DNA of 41,160 nt from Desulfobacteraceae bacterium (GTDB lineage Bacteria; Desulfobacterota; Desulfobacteria; Desulfobacterales; JALSRD01), in contig JAMOVG010000198.1 in NCBI GenBank assembly GCA_027061725.1, positions 1-41,160 of the forward strand, read 5' to 3'. Below, in pieces: positions 8,958-17,862 of this stretch. Numbering within the stretch: position 1 is the stretch's first letter; each line of letters starts with the position of its first letter. Made by a program: the position numbers and the translations under genes. The notes beneath the pieces were generated by a model. That model was given only the letters and a program-made list of their open reading frames with translations, had not been told where the DNA came from and did not search any database.

Positions 8958-11410
8958 GATTCCCCGTTGGGCTTTACGCTGCGGATGTCGGCGACTGCGA
9001 CAACCAGCGGCCCGTCGGCGGCCGCGTGCCAGTCAATGCCCCGCAGACGGGGCACCAGCAGCACGCCGCGCGCCATCTCGTTTACGATTTCGATTTCGCC
9101 CTCAATGACGCCCCGTCCGCAGTCCACGGCCACCCGCTGGCCGGCGGAAAGCTGCAGCGCCGCCGCGTCCCCGGGGTGCAGGCCCAGCCGCGGCGCGCTT
9201 TCCAGTTCCTGCAGACAGGCCGCGCGCCGGGACAGCGGTTCGCTGCCGAAGATGTGTTCGCACACCACCACCTCCAGACCACCGTCGGCGGCCGTGGCCG
9301 GGTCTTCCGGCGGCTGGAAAGCGTCCGGAGCAGACGCCGGCAGCGCCAGCCGTTTCCCCGGGGCCGCCCCGCAAAGGGGTGCGGGCAGCGCCTTGCGCAG
9401 GGTGTCGGCCGAGACGCGGGTCCCCTCGCGGGCCAGGGCGGCCAGGACCTGCCACGCCGGCAGGGGATCGGCGCCCGGGATGTCGGGCGAAAAGGTGCGC
9501 GGCGGGTGGCCGCCCCCGCTGACCTGGGCCACCGGCGTGCCGCCCCGGAAAGCCGGACGGGCCTCCCGGACCCGGGCCTCTGCGCTGACGAAGGTCCCGC
9601 CGGCCTCAAAGACCGTCTGGGTGGGGATGAAAACCCGTGCCGCCCGGCCTGCGGCGCTGTCCAGGCAGTCGCAGACCACCAGTGCTTCGAGGTTTTCCAG
9701 GAGCGGGTCGTCGGCGGAAAAGCCCAGTTCGGACAGGTTCGTTTCCACTACCACCAGGGCCCGCACATCGCCCTTTTCCAAAGCTTCGCGCAGCGCCGCA
9801 CCGTGGTCTGCGGTCCGGCCCGCCAGGCCCAGGGCCAGGGCGTTGGCGCCGGGCAGTACGGGGAAAAAGCCGGCCTTTCGGCCCTCTGCGGCCAGCAGGC
9901 GTGCAACGTTCGCGGCCGCGGCCGGGGTGTCGGGTGCCACGGCCGACGTGCCGCACACGACAACCGGCCGTCGGCTCTCCCGGGCCGCCAGGCCCAGGTG
10001 GTCGATCTGTTCGTCCACGGCCGGGTCGACGCGGCTGTCCCGGCAGGCCTGCAGAAACCCCCGGGCCCTGTCGGACAGGGCGGCACCGCCGTCGGCCACG
10101 GCCTTCCCGGCAAAGCGCATCAGCGCGGCGGTCAGCTGCGATGGCCGCAGCGCCAGGCGTCGCGCATCCAGCGGCAGCTGTACGGATCGTGCGTCCGCCA
10201 GGGCCACGACGGCGCCCCTGCGCCTGGCCTGGCGCACGGACAGGGCCAGCATGGGCGCTTCGTTGACAGGGTCGCAGCCGACCAAAAGGATGAAATCTGA
10301 TTTTTCGATATCTTTCAGTGAGATGGAAATTTTTTCTTCAAGGTTTTTCGAGGCGCTCTGCAGGGCTTCGGCCGTGCGGGGACCGGCCCGGAAAAACGGT
10401 CCGCGCCATCCCTTTTCGCTCCCGAAACGGGTCAGGGCCCCCAGGGTCTCCAGGCAGACGCGGCCCGAGGCCGCCAGCGCCACGCTGCCGCTGCCGTGGC
10501 GCTGCGCGATGCCGGAGAGGCGCCGGGCGGCCTCGTCCAGGGCCTCGTCGACACCGGATTTGCGGCCGTCGATGCGGGCGCTGCGCGGGCGCTGCGGGGA
10601 ACTGGCGTATGGGAACCCGTAGCGGCCCCGGTCGCAGATGAACCAGCCGTTGACCTGCGGGTCGTGGGCGGCCTCCACGCGCACCACCTCCCGGTAGCGG
10701 GTGTTGACGGTGACGCGGCAGCCCAGCGAGCAGTGAATGCAGACCGAAGGTGTTCTCTCGAAGTCCCAGTAGCGCCCCTTGAAGCGCGAGGGGCGGTCCG
10801 TGAAAACCCCCGTGGGGCAGACGTCGATGAGATTGCCGGCGAAGGGGCTCTCCAGGACGCCGTCGCTGCGGCGGCCGAAGTAGACGCGGCCGGCGCTGCC
10901 CATGACGCCCAGGTCGGTGTAGCCGGCATATTCGCGGTAGAACCGCACGCAGCGGTAGCACTGGATGCAGCGGTTCATCTCGTGGACCACCAGCGGGCCC
11001 AGGTGCTGGTCGATGTGAGTGCGTTTTTTGACCGGCAGCCGCCGCCGGCCGTGGCCGCCGGAGACGGTCATGTCCTGCAGCAGGCACTGGCCGCCCTCGT
11101 CGCACACCGGGCAGTCGTGGGGGTGGTTGGCCATCAGCCACTCGATCACCTGGCGGCGGAAGGCCACGGCCTCCTCGTCGGTGGTGGAGATCACCATGCC
11201 CTCTTCGGCTTCGATCATGCAGCTCATGCGGATGCCCCGGCACGATCCCTCCAGCACCTGGACGGCGCATACCCGGCAGGCACCCACCGCTCCCAGCGCC
11301 GGGTGGTAGCAAAAGCGCGGGATCATGATGCCGGCCTGCTCGGCGGCGTCGATAACGCGGGTGCCGGGCGGCACTTCCACGCGCAGGTTGTCGATGATCA
11401 GTTTAATCAT
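8954..11410 (-). CDS. nuoG: NADH-quinone oxidoreductase subunit G
   Basis: Start at MIKLIIDNLRVEVPPGTRV; 2Fe-2S CYHPALGAVGACRVCAVQV, CPVCDEGGQCLLQD, molybdopterin-oxidoreductase-like domain. Confidence 0.93.
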   Translation of the reverse strand: MIKLIIDNLRVEVPPGTRVIDAAEQAGIMIPRFCYHPALGAVGACRVCAVQVLEGSCRGIRMSCMIEAEEGMVISTTDEEAVAFRRQVIEWLMANHPHDCPVCDEGGQCLLQDMTVSGGHGRRRLPVKKRTHIDQHLGPLVVHEMNRCIQCYRCVRFYREYAGYTDLGVMGSAGRVYFGRRSDGVLESPFAGNLIDVCPTGVFTDRPSRFKGRYWDFERTPSVCIHCSLGCRVTVNTRYREVVRVEAAHDPQVNGWFICDRGRYGFPYASSPQRPRSARIDGRKSGVDEALDEAARRLSGIAQRHGSGSVALAASGRVCLETLGALTRFGSEKGWRGPFFRAGPRTAEALQSASKNLEEKISISLKDIEKSDFILLVGCDPVNEAPMLALSVRQARRRGAVVALADARSVQLPLDARRLALRPSQLTAALMRFAGKAVADGGAALSDRARGFLQACRDSRVDPAVDEQIDHLGLAARESRRPVVVCGTSAVAPDTPAAAANVARLLAAEGRKAGFFPVLPGANALALGLAGRTADHGAALREALEKGDVRALVVVETNLSELGFSADDPLLENLEALVVCDCLDSAAGRAARVFIPTQTVFEAGGTFVSAEARVREARPAFRGGTPVAQVSGGGHPPRTFSPDIPGADPLPAWQVLAALAREGTRVSADTLRKALPAPLCGAAPGKRLALPASAPDAFQPPEDPATAADGGLEVVVCEHIFGSEPLSRRAACLQELESAPRLGLHPGDAAALQLSAGQRVAVDCGRGVIEGEIEIVNEMARGVLLVPRLRGIDWHAAADGPLVVAVADIRSVKPNGES

Positions 11411-12672
11411 CCAAACGGACAGGCCTTTCGCTCTATGTGTTCCTGCACTTCGTCTGCAAAGTGCGCCAGCAGGCTCTCCAGGGGGGCCGCCGCGCCGGGG
11501 GCGAAGGCGCAGTAGGCGTTCCACAGGTGGCGGCCCATCTCTTTGAGCACGCCGACGTATTCGGGCTTGCCGCGGCCCTCTTCGATCTCGCGCAGCAGTT
11601 CCCGGATCACGGGCAGCCCCTCGCGGCAGGGGGTGCACCAGCCGCAGGACTCGCGCGCAAAGAATTCCATCAGGTTCAGGGTGACGCCCACCAGGCAGGT
11701 CCTGTGGTCGAAGACCATGATGGCGCCGGTGCCCAGGCGGTTGCCGGCCTGCTTGAGCGACTCGAAATCCATGGGGATGTCGTAGTGTTCGGCCGGCAGA
11801 AAACCGGTGGAGGCCCCGCCCGGCAGGCAGGCCTTGAAGCGCGAGCCCTCGGCCATGCCGCCGGCATGGTTTTCGATGATCTCCGACAGGCGCACCCCCA
11901 TGGGCAGTTCGAAACAGCCCGGCCGCCGGACCCGGCCGCTGATGCCGAAGATCTTGGTGCCGGCCCCGCTCTCGGTGCGGGCCAGGCCCTTGAACCAGTC
12001 GGCGCCGTTTCGCACGATGTGGGGCATGCAGCACAGGGTCTCGACGTTCTGCAGCACCGTGGGCCGGTCCCAGAGCCCCTTTTCGGTGGGGTAGGGCGGC
12101 GGCTGCTGCGGGTTGGGGCGTCTTCCCATGATGGCGTTGAGCTGCGCGGTCACCTCGCCGCAGATGTAGCGTCCCCCGCTGCGGTGCACAATGATGTCGA
12201 AGTCGAAACCGGAGCCCAGGATGTTCTGCCCCAGCAGGCCCTCTTTTTCGGCCAGCGCGATTTCACGCTCCAGGATGCGCGCGGCGCCCTCGTACTCCGG
12301 ACGGATGAAAATGATGCCCTCGTGGGCGTCGACCGCGAAGCCCGCCAGGCAGATGCCCTCGAGCAGCTGGTGGGGATCGGCGTGGATCAGCACGCGGTCC
12401 TTGAAAGTGCCCGGCTCCATCTCGTCGGCGTTGCACACCACGTACCGCGGGTAGGGTGCATCGGCGGCCACCGTCGAGAGCTTGACCCCGGCCGGAAAGG
12501 CGGCGCCCCCGCGCCCCAGCAGCACGGCGTCGGTGAGCACCTGCTGGACCTGCTGGCGCGAACTGTCGGCGAGCACCTTTGCCAGCGCCTCGTAGCCCCC
12601 GCTGTGGCGGTACTCCGCCAGCGTGGCGATGCGGTCGGGGTGACGGTTTTTAAACAGCACCTGGGCCGTCAT
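11407..12672 (-). CDS. nuoF: NADH-quinone oxidoreductase subunit F (FMN/NADH binding)
   Basis: GRGGAAFPAGVKLS, CNADEMEPGTFKDR, ESCGWCTPCREG. Confidence 0.95.
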   Translation of the reverse strand: MTAQVLFKNRHPDRIATLAEYRHSGGYEALAKVLADSSRQQVQQVLTDAVLLGRGGAAFPAGVKLSTVAADAPYPRYVVCNADEMEPGTFKDRVLIHADPHQLLEGICLAGFAVDAHEGIIFIRPEYEGAARILEREIALAEKEGLLGQNILGSGFDFDIIVHRSGGRYICGEVTAQLNAIMGRRPNPQQPPPYPTEKGLWDRPTVLQNVETLCCMPHIVRNGADWFKGLARTESGAGTKIFGISGRVRRPGCFELPMGVRLSEIIENHAGGMAEGSRFKACLPGGASTGFLPAEHYDIPMDFESLKQAGNRLGTGAIMVFDHRTCLVGVTLNLMEFFARESCGWCTPCREGLPVIRELLREIEEGRGKPEYVGVLKEMGRHLWNAYCAFAPGAAAPLESLLAHFADEVQEHIERKACPFG

Positions 12673-12673
12673 G

Positions 12674-13153
12674 TCAGTGCGCCTCTCTCAGCTCGTCCAG
12701 CAGTTGGTCGATCGTCTCAGGGGTCAGCGGTCCGTAGACCTTCTTGTTGATCAGCATGGCCGGTGCCCGGTCGCAGTAGCCGATGCAGCACACCGGCAGC
12801 AGGGTGAACAGACCGTCGGCGGTGGTTTCACCGGGCGCGATGGACAGCTTCTGCGACAGGTACTCCTGCAAGCTGCGGCCGCCCTCCAGCCAGCAGATCA
12901 CGCTGTCGCACACGTGGATGACGTATTTGCCCACCGGGCGCCGATAGACGAAGGTATAGAAGGTGGCCACCTCGTCGACTTCCATGGGGGTCATGCCCAG
13001 CAGCCCGGCGGCTTCCTCGACGGCCTCGTCGGTGACAAAACCGTAGTGCGCCTGCAGGGCGAAGAGCACGTCCACCACCAGCTCACGGGGGTGATCGACG
13101 GCCGCGATCCTGTCTTGCAGTTCTTTTTTAAGGTTTTCTGGCAACATATTCAA
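12674..13153 (-). CDS. nuoE: NADH-quinone oxidoreductase subunit E
   Basis: TrxA-like 2Fe-2S pattern (HVCDSVICWLEGG... CCIGYCDRAPAMLINKKVYGPLT). Confidence 0.93.
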   Translation of the reverse strand: MNMLPENLKKELQDRIAAVDHPRELVVDVLFALQAHYGFVTDEAVEEAAGLLGMTPMEVDEVATFYTFVYRRPVGKYVIHVCDSVICWLEGGRSLQEYLSQKLSIAPGETTADGLFTLLPVCCIGYCDRAPAMLINKKVYGPLTPETIDQLLDELREAH

Positions 13154-13201
13154 ACAATACAGAAAACGACTCTAAAGCGGCACGGGCATTTGCCGGCCAT
13201 C

Positions 13202-15580
13202 TCACCGGTCGATGTCCGGCAGAATGTAGTCCACGGACCCAATGATGGCGATTAGGTCCGAAAGCGACCAGCCGCGCACCATTTTCGGAAGCACCTGCAC
13301 GTTGGCAAAACCCGGCGCCCGGATGCGCATGCGATAGGCGCACGTGCCGCCGTCGCTGACTACGTAGTAGCCCTGTTCGCCGCGCGGAATTTCGCACGAG
13401 GCGTAAGCCTCGCCGGCCGGGATGGTCGGGCCGCGGCTGACATTGACGAAGTGGTGGATCAGGCTCTCGATGTCGCTGAGCATCTCATCGCGCTGGGGCA
13501 GGGCGTAGCGATAGTCGTCGGTGCGGTAGCGCCCTGCCGGCATATTCTCCGCGGCCTGTTCGATGATCCGGAGGCTCTCGCGCATCTCGGCCACGCGCAC
13601 CAGGTAACGGGCGTAGCTGTCGCCGTCCTCCGCCGTCGGAATCTGGAAATCGAAATTTTCGTAGCCCGAGTAGGGAAAAGCCTTTCGCAGATCCCAGGCC
13701 AGGCCGCAGGCCCGCAAGTTGGGGCCCGTGACGCCCCAGTCCACGGCGTCTTCGCGCGAAAGGCGGCCGATCCCCTGGGTGCGGGCCTTGAAGATGGCGT
13801 TTTTCGTGATCAGGGCTTCGTAGTCGTCGAGCTTTTCCGGGAAGATGTCGGTAAAGGCCTTGACCGCTTCGCGCCACCCGTCGGGGAGGTCGGCGGCCAC
13901 GCCCCCGATGCGGAACCACGAGGGGTGCAGCCGGCCCCCGGTGATCATCTCCACGATGTCCATGATCATCTCGCGCTCACGGAAGGTGTAGAAGGTGGGT
14001 GCCATGGCCCCGGTGTCGTGGGCGAAGGTGCCGAAGTAGACCAGGTGATTGCTGATGCGGAACAGCTCGCTGAGCATCACCCGGATGCACTGCGCACGGT
14101 CGGGCACCGTGATGCCGGCCAGCTTTTCCACGGCCAGCACGTAGGGCAGGTTGTTGGCCGCGCCGGCCAGGTAGTCCACCCGGTCGGTGTAGGGGATGAA
14201 CTGGTGCCAGTGCTGGCGTTCGCCGATCTTCTCGGCGCCGCGGTGGTGGTAGCCGATCTCGATCTTCAGATCGGTGATCTCCTCGCCCTGCAAAGCCAGG
14301 ATGAAGCGGATCAGGCCGTGGGTGCTCACGTGGTGGGGGCCCACGTTGAGAATCAGTTCGTGGTCGTCGTCGTTGCCGCCCAGCAGGATGCCGGCGTCCA
14401 GGGGCTGGTGCTCGGCCGCGTCGCGGGTGGTGTAGGGCGGCATCTCGGTGGCGCGTCCGGGGTAGTCCTTGCGCAGCGGGTGGCCCTCCCAGTCGTGGGG
14501 CAGCAGGATGCGCCGCAGGTCGGGGTGGCCGGTGAAATCGACCCCGAACATGTCGAAGATCTCGCGTTCGTACCAGTCGGCCGAGGGCCACAGGTCGCAG
14601 ATGCTCTCCGCCGTCTGGCCGGCGGGCAGCGGCACCTTGAGGCGCAGGCGCATGGCCGGATCGAGGCACAGCAGACTGTAGACCAGGGTGGTGTCGTGGG
14701 CCGGCCTCCGGCGGCGGGCGGTCTCGTCGATGGCCGTCAGGTCCTCCAGACGTGCGAAACGCCGGGGGGCCTCGTGCTTGAGGTAGCGCAGCACCGCCTT
14801 GAGCGAAGCCGGCGAGGCCTCGAAGGTGGCCATGTCCGCGGTGGGGGAGACGGGGCGCACGGCGTCGCCGAAGCGCCCGGCCAGCTCACGCGTGAGGTTT
14901 TTTTCGGCCGTGCCCGGTTCGATGCGGGCGGCCGCCGGCGTCCACATGAGCCGGTCGCGGCTTTCGAAGAACCCGGGGGGCACGGCGGCGCTGCCCCGGA
15001 TGGGGATGCCCTGCATGCCCGGCCCGCGGGGATCCCGCGACTTGCTGCGGCCGTCCACCAGTACCGGCTTTTCGGTGCCCTGGCTGCCGCCGCCCAGGTG
15101 GAAGATGCGCCCGCCGGGGCGCTCGGCGGCGATTTTCTCCTGCAGCATGGTCAGGCCCTTTAGCACCGCCTCGGGACGCGGCGGGCAGCCCGGGATGTAG
15201 ACGTCCACCGGCAGGATCTGGTTGACGCCCTGCACCACGCTGTAGACGTCGTACATGCCGCCGCTGTTGGCGCACGATCCCATGGAGATCACCCAGCGCG
15301 GTTCGGCCATCTGCTCGTAGAGGCGCAGCACCACCGGGGCAATTTTCTTGAAGACCGTGCCGGCGATAATCAGCAGGTCAGCCTGGCGCGGCGAGGGCCG
15401 CAGCACCTCGGCGCCGAAGCGGGCGATATCGTAGCGCGACGTGAAGGTGGTGGCTTCTTCCACGAAACAGCACGACAGCCCGAAGAACATGGGCCACAGG
15501 CTGCGGGAGCGTGCCCAGTTGATCAGCGGGTCGACGGCCCGTGTGAAGGCGGCTATTTTCTTCGGCTGGTCGGCCCCCAC
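13202..15580 (-). CDS. nuoBCD: Fused NADH-quinone oxidoreductase subunits B/C/D
   Basis: One frame contains NuoB ([25 protein letters not shown]), NuoC ([24 protein letters not shown]) and NuoD ([15 protein letters not shown] ... [12 protein letters not shown]) with no stop; GTG start at 15580 preceded by GGGAGG. Confidence 0.93.
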   Translation of the reverse strand: MGADQPKKIAAFTRAVDPLINWARSRSLWPMFFGLSCCFVEEATTFTSRYDIARFGAEVLRPSPRQADLLIIAGTVFKKIAPVVLRLYEQMAEPRWVISMGSCANSGGMYDVYSVVQGVNQILPVDVYIPGCPPRPEAVLKGLTMLQEKIAAERPGGRIFHLGGGSQGTEKPVLVDGRSKSRDPRGPGMQGIPIRGSAAVPPGFFESRDRLMWTPAAARIEPGTAEKNLTRELAGRFGDAVRPVSPTADMATFEASPASLKAVLRYLKHEAPRRFARLEDLTAIDETARRRRPAHDTTLVYSLLCLDPAMRLRLKVPLPAGQTAESICDLWPSADWYEREIFDMFGVDFTGHPDLRRILLPHDWEGHPLRKDYPGRATEMPPYTTRDAAEHQPLDAGILLGGNDDDHELILNVGPHHVSTHGLIRFILALQGEEITDLKIEIGYHHRGAEKIGERQHWHQFIPYTDRVDYLAGAANNLPYVLAVEKLAGITVPDRAQCIRVMLSELFRISNHLVYFGTFAHDTGAMAPTFYTFREREMIMDIVEMITGGRLHPSWFRIGGVAADLPDGWREAVKAFTDIFPEKLDDYEALITKNAIFKARTQGIGRLSREDAVDWGVTGPNLRACGLAWDLRKAFPYSGYENFDFQIPTAEDGDSYARYLVRVAEMRESLRIIEQAAENMPAGRYRTDDYRYALPQRDEMLSDIESLIHHFVNVSRGPTIPAGEAYASCEIPRGEQGYYVVSDGGTCAYRMRIRAPGFANVQVLPKMVRGWSLSDLIAIIGSVDYILPDIDR

Positions 15581-15966
15581 TCGAGCCCTCCCTTTTTCCA
15601 GATGTAGACCAGCCCGTAGAGCAGGATGAGGATGAAAAAAGTCATCTGCAGCCAGCCGGCCCAGCCCAGTTCGCGGCTGGCCACGGCCCAGGAGAAGATA
15701 AAGGCGCCCTCCACGTCGAAAAGCAGGAAGAAAATGGCCACCATGTAGAACGGCACCGGGTTGTGCAGGCGGGCCGCACCGGTGGGGATGACGCCGCTCT
15801 CGTAGGCACGCTGTTTTTCCACACCGGGCCGCTTTTCGCCCAGCCACGCCGACAGGAAGATCATGGCGCCGATGACCACCAGCACCACCAGGGCGTAGAG
15901 TACCAGGCTGAAGATGCCCGGGTGCCAGGGGGACAGAACGCTGGATACGGCGGCGGCAGATTGCAA
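15553..15966 (-). CDS. nuoA: NADH-quinone oxidoreductase subunit A (TTG start likely; frame open to 16029)
   Basis: [12 protein letters not shown]... [27 protein letters not shown] spaced before TTG at 15966; ATG alternative at 16029. Confidence 0.88.
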   Translation of the reverse strand: MQSAAAVSSVLSPWHPGIFSLVLYALVVLVVIGAMIFLSAWLGEKRPGVEKQRAYESGVIPTGAARLHNPVPFYMVAIFFLLFDVEGAFIFSWAVASRELGWAGWLQMTFFILILLYGLVYIWKKGGLEWGPTSRRK

Positions 15967-16040
15967 GGTCTTTACTCCGGCTTTCTGTTGATGACGAAAA
16001 GCCCTTACCGGAACACTACTGTGTGGCACGAAACTTCATA

Positions 16041-16068
16041 ATTAGACGATGGCCGGGTGTGCTGTCAA
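16041..16068 (-). promoter_or_regulatory. Candidate sigma70-type promoter of the nuo operon
   Basis: Minus strand TTGACA-16 nt-TCTAAT upstream of nuoA. Confidence 0.55.
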
Positions 16069-16086
16069 GTCAAACCTAAGGTGAGC

Positions 16087-16322
16087 GCAGGGTAATCGCA
16101 AGTAGCGATTGGCATGGAGGATACCGGGACCCTTCATGGGTTGCGTGCCCCTGGGGTTAAGGGGCGGGCAGGTATCGGCGGCGCGTCAAGAAAGGCGCGC
16201 TGTCGGAGCGCAAGCGCGCACCCCGCCTTTCAGCGCCGGCGGCTGGCGCATCTCCGCCGGGCCTCACGAAACGTGGGCGGCATCTGCCCGCCCCGGCGGT
16301 TCAGGCAACTTGCGATGGCCCT
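16087..16322. repeat. Structured dispersed repeat, copy 1 (E1)
   Basis: Outer IR CAGGGtaATCGCAAGTaG/CAaCTTGCGATggCCCTG; inner IR GGGGCGGGCAG (16161) / CTGCCCGCCCC (16284-16294); internal hairpins AAAGGCG...CGCCTTT and CCGGCGG...CCGCCGG; reverse complement aligns to 30886-31209. Confidence 0.8.
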
Positions 16323-16379
16323 GAAATGGAGCGGTTTTCATGTGAACCCTTTTTAACAACGTGAAACGCCCCGCTTTGG

Positions 16380-17828
16380 TCAAAGCAGGGGCGAGAGCAG
16401 GCGGGCCACCTTGACGGCCAGTTTGAAAAGCGGGCTGCGGCGATGGTAGTCGGCCATGGTCACGCGGATGCAGTTGGCAAAGTCGGTTTCCAGCATTTTC
16501 TCCACGTCGGCCACGAATGCCCTGTCGCTGACCACCATGCTGATTTCAAAATTGAGTTTCAGCGACCGGTTGTCCAGGTTGGCGGTGCCCACGGAAGCCA
16601 GGTCGTCGTCCACCAACATGACTTTCTGGTGGAGGAATCCGGGTTTGTAGCGGTAGAAGCGGATGCCGGGCATGGTGAACTGGGGCAGATAGGAGAACGA
16701 CGCCAGGTAGACCAGGCGATGGTCCGGGCGCAGCGGCAGCATGATGCGCACGTCCACACCCCGCAGAGCGGCCAGCTGCAGCGCGCTGATGACGGCCTCG
16801 TCGGGCACGAAGTAGGGGCTGACAATCCAGACCCGCTGCCGGGCGGAGTGGATGGCGTGGCAGAAAAACAGGCTGCAGGTGTCGTGTTCGTCGGCCGGTC
16901 CCGTGGGCAGCACCAGGATGTGCTGGTTGCCGGACGGGGCGGCCTGCGGCTGCCATTCAAGCTCTGGCAGCTCGTGGCTGGCCCAGTACCAGTCTTCCAT
17001 GAAGGACAGCTGCACGCAGGTTACCGAGGGGCCCCGGAAACGAGCGTGAGTGTCCCGCCAGGGACCGAAGCGGGGGCTGCGCCCCATGTATTCATCGCCG
17101 ACGTTGAGCCCCCCCACAAAGGCCACCCGGCCGTCCACGATGACGATCTTGCGGTGGTTGCGGAAGTTGATCTGGAAACGGTTGCGCCACCCCTTGCGGG
17201 TGTTGAACGGCCGCACGTCAACGCCGGCCTCGCGCAGCCGTTGCCGGTATTCCGAGGGCAGTTTGTGGCAGCCCACTTCGTCGTAGAGCAGGTAGACGGA
17301 AACACCCTGGCGGGCTTTTTCGATCAGCAGGGCCTGCAGCTCACGCCCGATTTCGTCATCGTGAATGATGAAGAATTGCACAAGGATATAATGCCGGGCT
17401 TCCCGGATAGCTTCAAAGATGGCACCGAAGGTTTCGTGCCCGTCGATGAGCAGTTCGGCGCTGTTGGCACCGGTGAACGGCAGCTGGGCCAGCTCTTCCA
17501 GGGCGCGGTAGCGGCCGGAGGCCCCGCGCAGGGTGGCCGAGTATTTTTCGGTATAGGCTTCCAGGCTGGCGATGATCTGGCGCAGTACCTGGTTGCCTTT
17601 GCGGCGGGCATTGACATATCCCTGAAACTTGTTGCGGCCGAAGATCCAGTAGAGCGGCAGGGCCGCATAGGGAAAGGTGATCAGGGAGACGGCCCACGCA
17701 ATGGCCCCCTGGGAGGTGCGCACCGTCATCAGGGCGTGGGCGCTCGACACGATGCCCAGCACGTGCAGCAGTGCTGCAAAAACGGAGATCAGCGCGACGA
17801 AGTGGGCGTGCAGGAACTCGAGGCTCAT
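16380..17828 (-). CDS. cls: Cardiolipin synthase (phospholipase D superfamily)
   Basis: Two HKD motifs: HRKIVIVDGRVAFVGGLNVGDEYMG and HQKVMLVDDDLASVGTANLDNRS; N-terminal TM segments. Confidence 0.9.
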   Translation of the reverse strand: MSLEFLHAHFVALISVFAALLHVLGIVSSAHALMTVRTSQGAIAWAVSLITFPYAALPLYWIFGRNKFQGYVNARRKGNQVLRQIIASLEAYTEKYSATLRGASGRYRALEELAQLPFTGANSAELLIDGHETFGAIFEAIREARHYILVQFFIIHDDEIGRELQALLIEKARQGVSVYLLYDEVGCHKLPSEYRQRLREAGVDVRPFNTRKGWRNRFQINFRNHRKIVIVDGRVAFVGGLNVGDEYMGRSPRFGPWRDTHARFRGPSVTCVQLSFMEDWYWASHELPELEWQPQAAPSGNQHILVLPTGPADEHDTCSLFFCHAIHSARQRVWIVSPYFVPDEAVISALQLAALRGVDVRIMLPLRPDHRLVYLASFSYLPQFTMPGIRFYRYKPGFLHQKVMLVDDDLASVGTANLDNRSLKLNFEISMVVSDRAFVADVEKMLETDFANCIRVTMADYHRRSPLFKLAVKVARLLSPLL

Positions 17829-17862
17829 GATGCCTCAATGTTCCACAGGAGGCGGGCGGCTG

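Noticed and set aside
8205-10622. 805-aa plus-strand ORF
   Set aside because: Antisense to nuoH/nuoG, which carry clear motifs on the minus strand; translation is low-complexity, typical of high-GC shadow ORFs
11411-12034. N-terminal extension of the 1026-aa nuoG ORF
   Set aside because: Out-of-frame read of nuoF; true NuoG start is MIKLIIDNLRV
13451-15163. 570-aa plus-strand ORF
   Set aside because: Shadow ORF opposite nuoBCD
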